From contig NZ_JAEUZA010000003.1 of the NCBI RefSeq assembly GCF_016798245.1, forward strand, positions 609,397-673,396: DNA of 64,000 bases, in the 5' to 3' direction. Under the pieces are notes generated by a model. That model saw only the letters and a list, made by a program, of their open reading frames with translations. It ran no database searches and was not told the DNA's origin. Position 1 is the stretch's first letter. Each line of letters opens with the position of its first letter. Position numbers and translations under genes: made by a program. Below are positions 53,143 through 61,351 of the stretch, piece after piece. This DNA comes from Alkalicoccobacillus gibsonii. GTDB taxonomy: Bacteria; Bacillota; Bacilli; Bacillales; Bacillaceae_D.

Positions 53143-53588
53143 TGTTTCATTAGTTCGTGAGACCATGTCGGTTGTGTGATGGAACCCTTTGGAAGAAACT
53201 CCTTCATCACAGGCTTAATATCGAGGACAGGTGTGCCATCAATACAATCCAGATTTTCGACAAAGAGTGTGAGCCCCTCTCGTTTAATGATACGAGCAGT
53301 CGTCAGTCCTAATCGATTTGGTCTATTTTTGCCTCGCTGAGCAAAAATTCCTGTTAAGGGATAAGCTTCATTATTTCGTGGATGTCTTGCACCTATAATA
53401 ATCTTATCCTCTTCCACTTCATGGAAATAAAAGATTACTTCTACATGAGAGAATGATTCGATCTCAAATAAAGATTCTTCTGAAAATGAATGATTAACCA
53501 AAATCTTTGATTGAACCATTCCCCAATGATCGTCTTTTACTTCGCTTCTTTCGCTTGCTACAAAGCCGATTGGCTCCATTTTGATCAT
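53133..53588 (-). CDS. TrmO-like tRNA methyltransferase (UPF0066/TsaA family)
   Basis: 151-residue protein of the TsaA/VirR (UPF0066) family: MEPIGFVASERSEV at the start, ARHPRNNEAYPLTGIFAQRGKNRPNRLGL (core around residues 68-96, cited in parts) and DGTPVLDIKPV. Escherichia coli TrmO methylates t6A37 of tRNA using S-adenosylmethionine, and this protein has the same short core. AGGAGGAGTG lies 8 bases before the ATG. It converges on the small membrane-protein gene. Confidence 0.83.
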   Translation of the reverse strand: MIKMEPIGFVASERSEVKDDHWGMVQSKILVNHSFSEESLFEIESFSHVEVIFYFHEVEEDKIIIGARHPRNNEAYPLTGIFAQRGKNRPNRLGLTTARIIKREGLTLFVENLDCIDGTPVLDIKPVMKEFLPKGSITQPTWSHELMKHYW

Positions 53589-53682
53589 TTTATCACTCCT
53601 CCTAAAAATATACAGATATAAGTATACTTATCATTGTACATAATACTCCTAAAAGTTTCTTTGAAAAAAATAAAAAAAATGC

Positions 53683-53711
53683 TTTATTTCTTTGATTAAG
53701 AGGCGTATGAT
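53683..53711 (+). promoter_or_regulatory. Possible promoter for the riboswitch-ktr operon
   Basis: TTTATT (53683-53688), 17 bases, TATGAT (53706-53711). The -35 is weak but the -10 is good and the position is right for the riboswitch leader beginning about 53718. The AT-rich stretch 53589-53682 shows nothing else. Confidence 0.5.
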
Positions 53712-53729
53712 CAGCTTTAGAAATAAAAG

Positions 53730-53880
53730 ATGAGCGCAGAATATTTCGATTGAAATAACGGGGGAACCATTGAGTTTGTAAACTCTGGGGTTAATTGTTC
53801 ACTTGCCTTTGTGTAAGGAATAACGGGCACTCTCAAGTCCGAATCCGTCAGCTAACCTCGTATGCGTATTTGAGAGAGAA
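53730..53880 (+). ncRNA. ydaO/yuaA-type c-di-AMP riboswitch
   Basis: The leader holds the class hallmarks in order: GGGGGAACCATTG (53760-53772), CTGGGGTTAAT (about 53785-53795), and CCGAATCCGTCAGCTAACCTCG (cited by its core CCGTCAGCTAACCTCG, about 53845-53860), then TATGCGT. A stem CTCTCAA/TTGAGAG (53830-53836 with 53870-53876) closes one arm. This riboswitch class binds c-di-AMP and turns off potassium uptake genes; ktrAB follow here, as with yuaA (ktrA) in Bacillus subtilis. Confidence 0.92.
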
Positions 53881-53897
53881 CGATCTATGCTGAAGCC

Positions 53898-53938
53898 AAA
53901 AGCTCCTAGATGATGCTCTCTTTTCTTGGAGTTTTTTT
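53898..53938 (+). terminator. Riboswitch expression-platform terminator
   Basis: AAAAGCTCC and GGAGTTTTTTT make a short stem with one bulge ahead of a T-run. AGAGAG at 53873-53878 can pair either upstream (CTCTCAA in the riboswitch) or downstream with CTCTCT at 53916-53921, which would break the terminator, giving a plausible on/off switch. Confidence 0.65.
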
Positions 53939-53972
53939 GTGCTGTTAAACGACCTTAGGAGGGTATGTAGAA

Positions 53973-54383
53973 ATGAACATGGAAGAAAAAATTATGGTAT
54001 GCCATATTTCAGAGAATCAAAACGGAGATCCTCTTGTTCAAAGAGGGGTACAGCTTTCACAAATGTTTGATTCTCCTTTATATATTTTGTATTTAAGTGG
54101 ACAGTCTGAAGATGAGAATCGCTGCAAGGATCAATTGTCACGATTAGGCTGTCAGGATTTGGTCGATGATGAACGTATGAACTCGATCTTTCAAACGTAT
54201 AACGGACAGGATAAGCTTCCGCAAATTATTCTAGATCAAGCACGTGAGAACAAAATCACGCAGCTTGTGATCAGCGAATGCAGTAAATCAAGATGGGAGC
54301 TTCTGAAAAAAGGAGATTTCATTAACCGTCTAGTAAGTAAGATGGGTGACATTGATTTGCATATCGTTCCTTCAAGCAGATAA
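53973..54383 (+). CDS. Stand-alone KdpD-type USP domain protein
   Basis: 136-residue universal-stress-protein fold. The start KIMVCHISENQNGDPLVQRG and the C-terminal SKSRWELLKKGDFINRLV followed by GDIDLHIVP match the USP domain that sits after the kinase-like N-terminal region in potassium sensor KdpD. Here it is a separate protein, first gene after the c-di-AMP riboswitch and 33 bases before ktrA. The Staphylococcus KdpD USP domain binds c-di-AMP; the SxS and FTAxY residues reported for it appear altered here (SEN, LYILY). Sensor role is inferred. Confidence 0.75.
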   Translation: MNMEEKIMVCHISENQNGDPLVQRGVQLSQMFDSPLYILYLSGQSEDENRCKDQLSRLGCQDLVDDERMNSIFQTYNGQDKLPQIILDQARENKITQLVISECSKSRWELLKKGDFINRLVSKMGDIDLHIVPSSR

Positions 54384-54416
54384 TAAGGAACAAGGGATGT
54401 GTAGGAGGAGAGATTC

Positions 54417-55073
54417 TTGAAAAAGCAATTTATCGTAATCGGTCTAGGACGTTTTGGTAGCAGTCTGACTAAGACATTAGTTGAGGCTGGGCATGAGGTT
54501 CTGGCTGTAGATAAAGATATTGATTTGGTTCAAAGTATGTCATCCATTGCTACACATGCCATTCAGGCCGACTCGACAGATGAAGAGGTATTGAAGGAAC
54601 TTGGAGTAGGGAACTTTAGCCATGCCATTGTTGCAATTGGCGAGAACTTACAATCGAGTATTCTAACAACACTGCTCCTGAAGGAAATGAACATTCCTAA
54701 GGTGACGGTCAAGGCAAAGAACATTATGTATGGGAAGGTTTTAACGAAAATTGGTGCGGATCAAGTGGTCTATCCAGAAAGAGATATGGGTATTCGTTTA
54801 GGGAGACAGTTAAGCTCAGATAATTTAATTGATTACATTGAGTTGTCTCCTGACTATAACTTAGTGGAACTGAATGCACCGGCTGCAATGAACGGATATA
54901 CGATTCAACAGCTTGATGTTCGTGCCAAATATGGCGTGAATATTATGGCTATCAAATCAGCAGACGGTATTAATATTTCACCATTAGCCGAAGATAAGAT
55001 TCGAACAGGAGACACCCTTCTTATTATCGGAGCGAATGAAGATATTAGTGCGTTGGAACGTAAGTATGAATAA
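54417..55073 (+). CDS. ktrA: Potassium uptake regulatory subunit KtrA
   Basis: 218-residue cytosolic gating subunit of the KtrAB potassium transporter. The RCK_N domain has IVIGLGRFGSSLTKTL (nucleotide-binding loop) and an acidic end of strand 2 (VDKDIDL); the RCK_C domain (about 135-218) is the site where c-di-AMP binds in Staphylococcus KtrA. TTG start at 54417 with AGGAGGAGA just upstream. ATP/ADP and c-di-AMP are expected to set channel activity. Overlaps ktrB by 8 bases. Confidence 0.94.
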   Translation: MKKQFIVIGLGRFGSSLTKTLVEAGHEVLAVDKDIDLVQSMSSIATHAIQADSTDEEVLKELGVGNFSHAIVAIGENLQSSILTTLLLKEMNIPKVTVKAKNIMYGKVLTKIGADQVVYPERDMGIRLGRQLSSDNLIDYIELSPDYNLVELNAPAAMNGYTIQQLDVRAKYGVNIMAIKSADGINISPLAEDKIRTGDTLLIIGANEDISALERKYE

Positions 55074-56454
55074 CATGGAGCCCCATATTCATCAAAAGAA
55101 TGTACTAAAGGTTAAACTTTCAAAGTTGACGAACAAGATGAGCCCACCACAATTTGTGATGCTCGTCTTTCTTTTTCTTATTTTAATTGGAGCGTTGTTA
55201 TTAGCGTTACCTATCTCATCCGCAAGTGGACTATCAATTGGCCTGGTCGATGCATTGTTTACAGCAACTTCTGCCGTCTGTGTAAATGGGCTGGCGGTCG
55301 TTGACACTGGCACTGTATTTTCTACCTTTGGTCAGGTGGTTATAGCTGTCCTTATTCAAATTGGTGGACTTGGATTTATGACCATGGGTGTGATCATAGC
55401 CATTCTGCTCGGAAAACGAATCGGATTAAGGCAACGATTGATCATTCAACAGACAACGCAATCTAAGTCTTCTTCAGGGTTGGTAAAGCTATGTCTATAC
55501 ATTGTGTGTATTGCGTTTGCTTTTGAGATGGTGGCAGTAGCGATTTTAACCTTACGTTGGATGGGAGATATGGGTTTTTCTGATGCATTATACAATGCGA
55601 TCTTTCATTCGATCTCGGCGTTTAACAATGCTGGATTCGCGCTTTGGTCGGATAGTCTCTCTGAGTACGTAAACGATCCAATTGTGAACCTTACAATCAT
55701 CTGGTTACTTGTGAGTGGGGGCTTAGGTTATATCGTTATTGTGGAATTAATTCGAAAGCGAAAGTGGAAGCCTTTATCCTTACACACTAAAATTGTGTTA
55801 GTGAGTTCAGGCAGCTTACTTATGATAGGGTTTGTTCTTCTCTTTGCTTTAGAAACCTTAAACCCGCAAACATTTGGTCAATTAAGTGTATCTGAACGAA
55901 TCTGGTCTGGATTCTTTCAAAGTGCAACAGCGAGAAGTGCCGGGTTTAACACGATAGATATCAGTTCTATGCTGTCAGCTTCTCAGCTTGTGTTAATCAT
56001 ACTGATGTTTATTGGTGCTTCTTCTGGGGGAACTGGGGGTGGCATTAAAACAACTACGTTTTTTGTGTTAATCCTAGCTACCATTAACACATTCCGTGGT
56101 GGAGGCCAAATCCATGCATTTGAACGCAAGATCTCAACGGATGTAATCATGCGAGCACTTGCAGTCGTGATGAGTTCCATTTTGTGTGTGCTTATTGTCG
56201 CATTGCTCTTGACCGTAACAGAGGGGATCTACGAAGAGCATTTTATGGAGGTTCTTTTTGAAGCGACATCAGCATTCAGTACGGCTGGACTTTCCATGGG
56301 ACTTACAAGTGAACTGACGGATGCAGGAAAAGCAATTGTGACAGTCACGATGTTTGTAGGCCGCTTAGGACCACTGACGCTTGCTTATGCGTTAGCCGAG
56401 AAGAAGCGCAAGTCTAAGCTTGGATATCCAGAAGACCATGTGTTAATTGGATAA
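55066..56454 (+). CDS. ktrB: Potassium uptake channel subunit KtrB
   Basis: 462-residue membrane subunit of the Trk/Ktr/HKT superfamily. Four repeats of membrane-pore-membrane units carry selectivity glycines, for example in SAVCVNGLAV (first), SAFNNAGFAL (second), ARSAGFNTID (third) and SAFSTAGLSMG (fourth). ATG at 55066 overlaps the ktrA stop and is chosen over the long frame from 55036, which would run deep into ktrA; ATG at 55075 is an alternative. It pumps K+ using the membrane Na+ or potential gradient. Confidence 0.93.
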   Translation: MNNMEPHIHQKNVLKVKLSKLTNKMSPPQFVMLVFLFLILIGALLLALPISSASGLSIGLVDALFTATSAVCVNGLAVVDTGTVFSTFGQVVIAVLIQIGGLGFMTMGVIIAILLGKRIGLRQRLIIQQTTQSKSSSGLVKLCLYIVCIAFAFEMVAVAILTLRWMGDMGFSDALYNAIFHSISAFNNAGFALWSDSLSEYVNDPIVNLTIIWLLVSGGLGYIVIVELIRKRKWKPLSLHTKIVLVSSGSLLMIGFVLLFALETLNPQTFGQLSVSERIWSGFFQSATARSAGFNTIDISSMLSASQLVLIILMFIGASSGGTGGGIKTTTFFVLILATINTFRGGGQIHAFERKISTDVIMRALAVVMSSILCVLIVALLLTVTEGIYEEHFMEVLFEATSAFSTAGLSMGLTSELTDAGKAIVTVTMFVGRLGPLTLAYALAEKKRKSKLGYPEDHVLIG

Positions 56455-56455
56455 G

Positions 56456-56501
56456 AAAAAAGATGGCGGAATCCTTTTTAGGAATTCGTCATCTTTTTTT
56501 T
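56456..56501. terminator. Bidirectional terminator between ktrB and thioredoxin-reductase-like gene
   Basis: AAAAAAGATG-CGGAATCC-type stem (56456-56474) pairs with GGAATTCG-CATCTTTTTT (56480-56501) with few mismatches; A and T runs flank it. Confidence 0.88.
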
Positions 56502-56505
56502 GTCG

Positions 56506-57426
56506 CTATGCAAATAATTCTTCTGTTAAATCTGAATTCACGCCAATTCCTGCCTTATGTCCAGATGCTGCTGAGACAATAAGCTGAGAATAGGCGGGGC
56601 TAATCGCATCTCCAGCTGCATAGATGTTTTTTATTGATGTACGACCAAAGTCATCAATAATCAATGCGCCATGCTCCGTTAACTCAAAGTTCATCTTTTC
56701 TCTAAGTGGGTTGAAAATAAAAGTAGGCGCCACAAAACCTCCAGAACGATGAAGCTTTGTGCCATCCTCAAACGTAACGCTTGAAAGCTGTCCATTTTCT
56801 CCTGAAAGCTGCACAATTTTTTTAGTATTGATTCTAATGCCCTTCGCTTCGAGCTTTTGTCTTACGTCAGGCTCTATTTTAAATTCGGATCCATTTGTCG
56901 CTAACACTAGATCCTTTGACCAATTGTAGAGGACTTTCGCCATATGACTGGCATGCTCTGTATCATTAATGATAATGAGAGGCTGATCTTTTAATTCCCA
57001 GCCATCACAATAAGGACAATTAAAAACACTTTTTCCGTAAAAGTGGTGTATTCCTTCTATGGAAGGGAGAGACTCTTTAAAACCGACGGCAAGAATTAAT
57101 TTTTTTGCATAATAGGTTTGATCATCAGTTGTTGTAAGGGTAAAGAAAGAATCGTCTTTAGCAGGTGTGATGCTTAAAACCTTCTGATCAACGATTGTAA
57201 CAGATGGGTATGCCGCTACATCCTCGCGACCTAGTCTTCTAAGCTCAGAGGGTGTTGTACCGTCCCTGGTGAGGAAGCCATGAGATTCATGTGTCACTTG
57301 ATTACGGTTCGTTGCATCATCAAATAGCAGAACGTTTCTACGGGATCTTCCGAGAACGAGGGCTGAACCTAGCCCGGCTGGACCTCCTCCAATGATCGCA
57401 CAATCCATAATTTTATCTGGTTGCAT
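56506..57426 (-). CDS. Thioredoxin-reductase-like FAD/NAD(P) oxidoreductase
   Basis: 306-residue pyridine-nucleotide disulfide oxidoreductase. FAD loop IIGGGPAGLGSAL near the start, CPYCDG at about residue 139, where thioredoxin reductase has CATCDG, and YAAGDAISP near the end. The two Cys remain in CxxC spacing, so redox activity is plausible, but specificity for thioredoxin is doubtful because the family includes many oxidase-like members. Start at 57426 follows AAGGAAGGCG. Divergent from an Rrf2 regulator across a perfect inverted repeat. Confidence 0.85.
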   Translation of the reverse strand: MQPDKIMDCAIIGGGPAGLGSALVLGRSRRNVLLFDDATNRNQVTHESHGFLTRDGTTPSELRRLGREDVAAYPSVTIVDQKVLSITPAKDDSFFTLTTTDDQTYYAKKLILAVGFKESLPSIEGIHHFYGKSVFNCPYCDGWELKDQPLIIINDTEHASHMAKVLYNWSKDLVLATNGSEFKIEPDVRQKLEAKGIRINTKKIVQLSGENGQLSSVTFEDGTKLHRSGGFVAPTFIFNPLREKMNFELTEHGALIIDDFGRTSIKNIYAAGDAISPAYSQLIVSAASGHKAGIGVNSDLTEELFA

Positions 57427-57447
57427 TTTATCGCCTTCCTTCACGTA

Positions 57448-57474
57448 TATTATAGATACTGTATATCTATAATA
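57448..57474. promoter_or_regulatory. Perfect 11-bp inverted repeat operator between TrxR-like and Rrf2 genes
   Basis: TATTATAGATA (57448-57458) and TATCTATAATA (57464-57474) are exact inverse copies with a 5-base centre. It lies right before the TrxR-like start region and is the likely binding site of the divergent Rrf2 protein. Confidence 0.75.
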
Positions 57475-57578
57475 GGTGAAATCGTCTAAAAAAGCAAATG
57501 CAACACTACTGTTTATTGACGCTTGCGATTGTGAATTGAGATAATACCATTAACTACATTAAAATGCCGGGTGATGAA

Positions 57579-57983
57579 ATGAATTATTCAAAGGGAACAA
57601 ACTATGCGTTACACACGATGTTGTATTTAGCTTCGCAGGACGATAACCCAATCATTGGAGTTCAAGAACTAGCGGATCATCAAGGAGTATCGTCATCTTA
57701 TCTTTCGAAGATATTGACGAAGCTTACAAAACAAGGACTGATCGAATCTCACTCAGGTGCACAGGGCGGTTATCGTCTAAGCAGGGATAAATATACAATT
57801 TCGTTTCTGGAGATTATTCAAGCGATTGAAGGGAACGCTCCCTTATTTAAAGGCTGTGAAAGTAATAAGCCAGGTTGCTTAATCGAAGACGTCATGATGA
57901 ATTCCGAGAAAAAGATGGATGAATACTTACAGTCACAGATGATTGGGGATATTGCAGATAAAGGCAAATTGGCACAGAAGTAA
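57579..57983 (+). CDS. Rrf2-family transcriptional regulator
   Basis: 134-residue winged-helix regulator: YALHTMLYLASQ at the start, VSSSYLSKILTKLTKQGLIES as recognition helix, GGYRLSRD as the wing. Two Cys follow in the segment KGCESNKPGCLIEDV (about residues 98-107), a place where other Rrf2 proteins bind Fe-S or sense thiols. ATG at 57579 is preferred over the one at 57564 because of GGGTGATG. Divergent TrxR-like gene and inverted repeat suggest a redox-sensing repressor. Confidence 0.88.
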   Translation: MNYSKGTNYALHTMLYLASQDDNPIIGVQELADHQGVSSSYLSKILTKLTKQGLIESHSGAQGGYRLSRDKYTISFLEIIQAIEGNAPLFKGCESNKPGCLIEDVMMNSEKKMDEYLQSQMIGDIADKGKLAQK

Positions 57984-58002
57984 ACTTATTTTATTCTTTT
58001 TT

Positions 58003-58034
58003 TGAAAAACCGTATCTTAATGAACGGTTTTTTC
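58003..58034 (+). terminator. Rho-independent terminator of Rrf2 gene
   Basis: GAAAAACCGT pairs with ACGGTTTTTTC across a 10-base loop. It lies inside the long open frame that would otherwise extend the sigma gene upstream, so that extension is not used. Confidence 0.88.
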
Positions 58035-58070
58035 GTTTATATAAGTGAAGTCAAAGAGATGGAGGTAGAC

Positions 58071-58727
58071 ATGCGATCAACAGTCCAATGTACTCAGGAT
58101 ATCGGGAACTTTGAAGAACTGGTTTCTCCGCATCTAAAGTCATTAGAGAGATACTGTCACTACATTGCCAATACAAAATGGGACGCTGAGGATCTGATGC
58201 AAGAAACGTTAGAAAAACTGTATCGTTATTCACTCCATAAACAAGTGCCGGTTTCCAAAGCTTACTTACACAAGATCGCTTCTAATACTTGGACGGATCG
58301 CTTACGCAAAAAGAAGATTGAAGAAGTGCTGACTGAGCATAAGGATGTGATTTCAGGTGATGCTAGTCCGACAACTGGCATCGCTGATGAAGCGATTGAA
58401 CAATTGCTAAAATCCTGTACACCAAAGCAACGAACCGTGTTTTTATTTGTTGAAGCATTAGGCCTTTCCTTAAAAGAAACGGCTCGTGTTCTCGGAATGT
58501 CTGAAGGGTCCATTAAATCGAGCTTACACAGAGCAAGGAAGAGTGTTCATGCTAATTTATTTAATGAGCGAACGATAGAGGAAGAGGTCGTTTCGCAGTA
58601 TCGGACGATCTTAGCAAATGGAGATGTGAGTACATTACTTCGCCTTTATTTTGCAGAGAATAAACAAAGAAAACAACCAAGAATGGCCGTTACATCATTT
58701 TCAAGTTGTCTTCAGATGGCCGCTTAA
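58071..58727 (+). CDS. ECF-like RNA polymerase sigma factor without visible anti-sigma
   Basis: 218-residue sigma-70 family protein. Region 2 (about 20-85) includes the [17 protein letters not shown] core-binding helix and a [10 protein letters not shown] segment. Region 4 (about 110-165) ends [26 protein letters not shown]. The last 50 residues form an extra tail with Arg/Lys and Cys. ATG at 58071 follows GGAGGT by 4-5 bases. clpP begins 17 bases after the stop, so they are likely co-transcribed. No anti-sigma gene is adjacent. Confidence 0.85.
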   Translation: MRSTVQCTQDIGNFEELVSPHLKSLERYCHYIANTKWDAEDLMQETLEKLYRYSLHKQVPVSKAYLHKIASNTWTDRLRKKKIEEVLTEHKDVISGDASPTTGIADEAIEQLLKSCTPKQRTVFLFVEALGLSLKETARVLGMSEGSIKSSLHRARKSVHANLFNERTIEEEVVSQYRTILANGDVSTLLRLYFAENKQRKQPRMAVTSFSSCLQMAA

Positions 58728-58744
58728 ATGAAGGGGGATTATTC

Positions 58745-59329
58745 ATGACGAATGTGGTTCCATACGTTGTTGAAAAAACAAGCCAAGGGGAAAGAACGTA
58801 TGATATTTATTCACGATTGCTTAAAGACCGAGTTGTCTTTCTTGGTTCAGAAGTGAATGACCCAATTGCAAATAGTATCGTTGCACAGTTATTATTTCTT
58901 GCAGCAGAAGATCCTGAAAAAGATATTTCTCTCTACATTAATAGTCCTGGAGGTTCAACCTCAGCTGGAATGGCTATTCTTGATACGATGAACTTAATTA
59001 AACCTAAGGTGCAAACAATCTGTTTAGGTATGGCTGCTTCAATGGGTGCAATTCTCTTAACTGCTGGAACAAAAGGAAAACGGATGGCGCTTCCAAATAG
59101 TGAAATTATGATCCATCAACCTTTAGGAGGTGCGCAGGGTCAAGCGGCCGATATTGAAATCAGTGCTCGCCGTATAATAAAGCTTCGAGAGCAGCTAGAG
59201 GAGTTTTTAGCAAGTCAAACAGGCCAAGCGAAAGAAAAGGTATCCAAAGATATGGATCGCGATTATTTTATGACTTCAGAAGAAGCACTCGAGTACGGCC
59301 TCATTGATAAAATTATTACGTCCGAATAA
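58745..59329 (+). CDS. clpP: ATP-dependent Clp protease proteolytic subunit
   Basis: 194-residue ClpP. Catalytic Ser99 in GMAASMGA, His124 in MIHQPLGG and an Asp in DMDRDYFM (about 171-173) complete the triad. The N-terminal loop [21 protein letters not shown] is typical of housekeeping ClpP. ATG at 58745 has AAGGGGGATT just upstream. It forms the 14-subunit proteolytic barrel used with ClpX or ClpC. Whether it is the main or a second ClpP of this genome cannot be told here. Confidence 0.94.
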   Translation: MTNVVPYVVEKTSQGERTYDIYSRLLKDRVVFLGSEVNDPIANSIVAQLLFLAAEDPEKDISLYINSPGGSTSAGMAILDTMNLIKPKVQTICLGMAASMGAILLTAGTKGKRMALPNSEIMIHQPLGGAQGQAADIEISARRIIKLREQLEEFLASQTGQAKEKVSKDMDRDYFMTSEEALEYGLIDKIITSE

Positions 59330-59337
59330 GCGATTGG

Positions 59338-59363
59338 CGCACCTTTAAACGTGCGCTCTTTTT
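59338..59363 (+). terminator. Rho-independent terminator of clpP
   Basis: GGCGCAC and GTGCGC arms around CTTTAAAC, followed by T-run. Confidence 0.85.
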
Positions 59364-59386
59364 TACGTTAAAAAACTAAAACCTAT

Positions 59387-59415
59387 TTGACACATAGGAA
59401 TGATGAAGTTAGGAT
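59387..59415 (+). promoter_or_regulatory. SigA promoter of cysJI
   Basis: TTGACA (59387-59392) is a consensus -35, 17 bases later TAGGAT (59410-59415). The downstream 85-base leader is AT-rich and carries no T-box or SAM riboswitch I can recognise. Control by CymR or CysL, as in Bacillus subtilis, is possible. Confidence 0.75.
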
Positions 59416-59504
59416 AAAGTAGTAGATTAATATGGGAAAGTACATAGTAATTTCAACTAATAATAAGATGATTGTAGATTATCTTTTTTGTGAGGTGGAA
59501 ATCG

Positions 59505-61331
59505 TTGCAACTTCATATTCAGAATAGTCCTTTTTCTCAAGAGCAAGTTGACTTATTGAATCAATTAATACCCACATTAACAACTGAACAAAAGATTTGG
59601 ATTAGTGGCTTTTTAGCAGCTAGTCAAGCTACTGCCAGTACAATTGAGCCTTTGACCCAGCAGCCTACACAGCAAACAGATGTGGCTCCGGTATCAAAAG
59701 AGATCACGATTCTATACGGCTCACAAACAGGGAACGGCCAGAGCTTATCGGAAGAGTTTGGATTAAAGCTCGAAAGCAAAGGTTTTAAAGTAACTGTTTC
59801 TTCGATGAGTGAGTATAAGCCAAAAGAGTTAAAGAATCTATCAAACTTATTAATTGTTGCAAGCACGCACGGTGAGGGAGACCCACCGGATAATGCTTTA
59901 TCCTTTATTGAATTCCTTAATGGAAGAAAAGCGCCAAAGCTAGATAATTTGCATTATTCTGTTCTTGCGTTGGGTGATACCTCTTACGAATTCTTCTGTA
60001 AAACGGGTAAGGATATTGATCAACGCTTAGAGGAGCTTGGAGGTAAAAGGCTCTATCCTCGAGTGGACTGTGACGTTGATTTTACAGATGATGCCGAAGA
60101 ATGGTTTGAAGGTGTATTTAGAGGAATAAGTGATGTTACAGAAGTGGGTTCTTCAGGGGATGTTGCTGTAGCTGATACTCAAACACAAAGTGCTGATCAA
60201 ACATCCTACTCAAGAAAGAATCCTTTCCAGGCGGAGGTATTAGAAAATATCAACCTTAATGGTCGCGGATCCAATAAAGAAACAAGACATATTGAACTCT
60301 CATTAGAGGGATCTGGTTTAATTTATGAGCCGGGCGATAGTCTTGGAATATTCCCGTTAAACAACGTATCCATAGTTGATGAACTATTACGAGTAACTGG
60401 GTATAACCCGGAATTATCAATTCAAATCAACAAACAAGGTGATCTTCTTTCATTAAGAGAGGCCCTGATCAGTCATTACGAAATTACAGTTCTTTCAAAG
60501 CCTTTATTAGAAAAGTTCGTTCCGTTTGTAACGAATGAGGAATTAAAGAGCTTACTTGATCCGGAGCATGCGGATGAGTTAAGAACGTATTTATCTGGAC
60601 GAGATCTTATTGATCTAGTAAATGATTATGGTCCGATCCAAGCAGATGAAATTGAGTTTACGTCCATTTTACGGAAGATACCACCTCGCCTCTATTCTAT
60701 TGCGAGCAGTTATGAGGCCAGTCCTGACGAAGTTCACCTAACCATCGGTGCCCTTCGATATGAATCGCACGGCAGAGATCGAGCTGGCGTTTGCTCAGTA
60801 CAATGCGCTGAACGCTTAGAGCCTGGTGATACAGTTCCAGTTTTCATTCAGCGAAATCAAAACTTCAAGCTGCCAGAAGGTGAACAAACACCAGTTATTA
60901 TGGTGGGTCCTGGTACAGGAGTCGCGCCATTCCGTTCATTTATACAGGATCGTGAAGAACGTGATGTGTCAGGGGAATCATGGTTATTTTTTGGAGAACA
61001 GCATTTTATGACTGATTTTCTATATCAAACCGAATGGCTTAAATGGCTAGAAGACGGCGTATTAACAAAACTAGATGTCGCCTTTTCAAGAGATCAAGAA
61101 CAGAAGATATATGTTCAACACAAAATGCTTGAACACAAGGAAGAGCTTTTTAGATGGTTGGAAGCAGGTGCTGTGGTTTATGTGTGTGGTGATGAGGCAC
61201 ACATGGCTCACGATGTGCATGCCACACTTTTATCCATTTTACAGACTGAGGGTGGATTAACCTCTGACCAAGCAGAATCGTATCTTGCAGACATGCAGCA
61301 GCAGAAACGTTATCAGAGAGATGTCTATTAA
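59505..61331 (+). CDS. cysJ: Assimilatory sulfite reductase flavoprotein subunit
   Basis: 608-residue NADPH-dependent diflavin reductase. A flavodoxin domain (about 65-205; [15 protein letters not shown] binds FMN), a FAD-binding domain (PRLYSIASS) and an NADPH site ([15 protein letters not shown]) come in the canonical order. TTG at 59505 follows GAGGTGG by 7 bases and gives [19 protein letters not shown], the standard CysJ start. It passes electrons to CysI for sulfite reduction to sulfide. Confidence 0.95.
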   Translation: MQLHIQNSPFSQEQVDLLNQLIPTLTTEQKIWISGFLAASQATASTIEPLTQQPTQQTDVAPVSKEITILYGSQTGNGQSLSEEFGLKLESKGFKVTVSSMSEYKPKELKNLSNLLIVASTHGEGDPPDNALSFIEFLNGRKAPKLDNLHYSVLALGDTSYEFFCKTGKDIDQRLEELGGKRLYPRVDCDVDFTDDAEEWFEGVFRGISDVTEVGSSGDVAVADTQTQSADQTSYSRKNPFQAEVLENINLNGRGSNKETRHIELSLEGSGLIYEPGDSLGIFPLNNVSIVDELLRVTGYNPELSIQINKQGDLLSLREALISHYEITVLSKPLLEKFVPFVTNEELKSLLDPEHADELRTYLSGRDLIDLVNDYGPIQADEIEFTSILRKIPPRLYSIASSYEASPDEVHLTIGALRYESHGRDRAGVCSVQCAERLEPGDTVPVFIQRNQNFKLPEGEQTPVIMVGPGTGVAPFRSFIQDREERDVSGESWLFFGEQHFMTDFLYQTEWLKWLEDGVLTKLDVAFSRDQEQKIYVQHKMLEHKEELFRWLEAGAVVYVCGDEAHMAHDVHATLLSILQTEGGLTSDQAESYLADMQQQKRYQRDVY

Positions 61332-61351
61332 GACGGTGGAAGGAGAATATC

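Noticed and set aside
58002..58070. Upstream extension of the sigma factor gene
   Set aside because: It includes the Rrf2 gene terminator; the ATG at 58071 has GGAGGT upstream.
59416..59504. Riboswitch or T-box before cysJ
   Set aside because: The 85-base AT-rich leader lacks the S-box, T-box or other conserved blocks and has no terminator hairpin.
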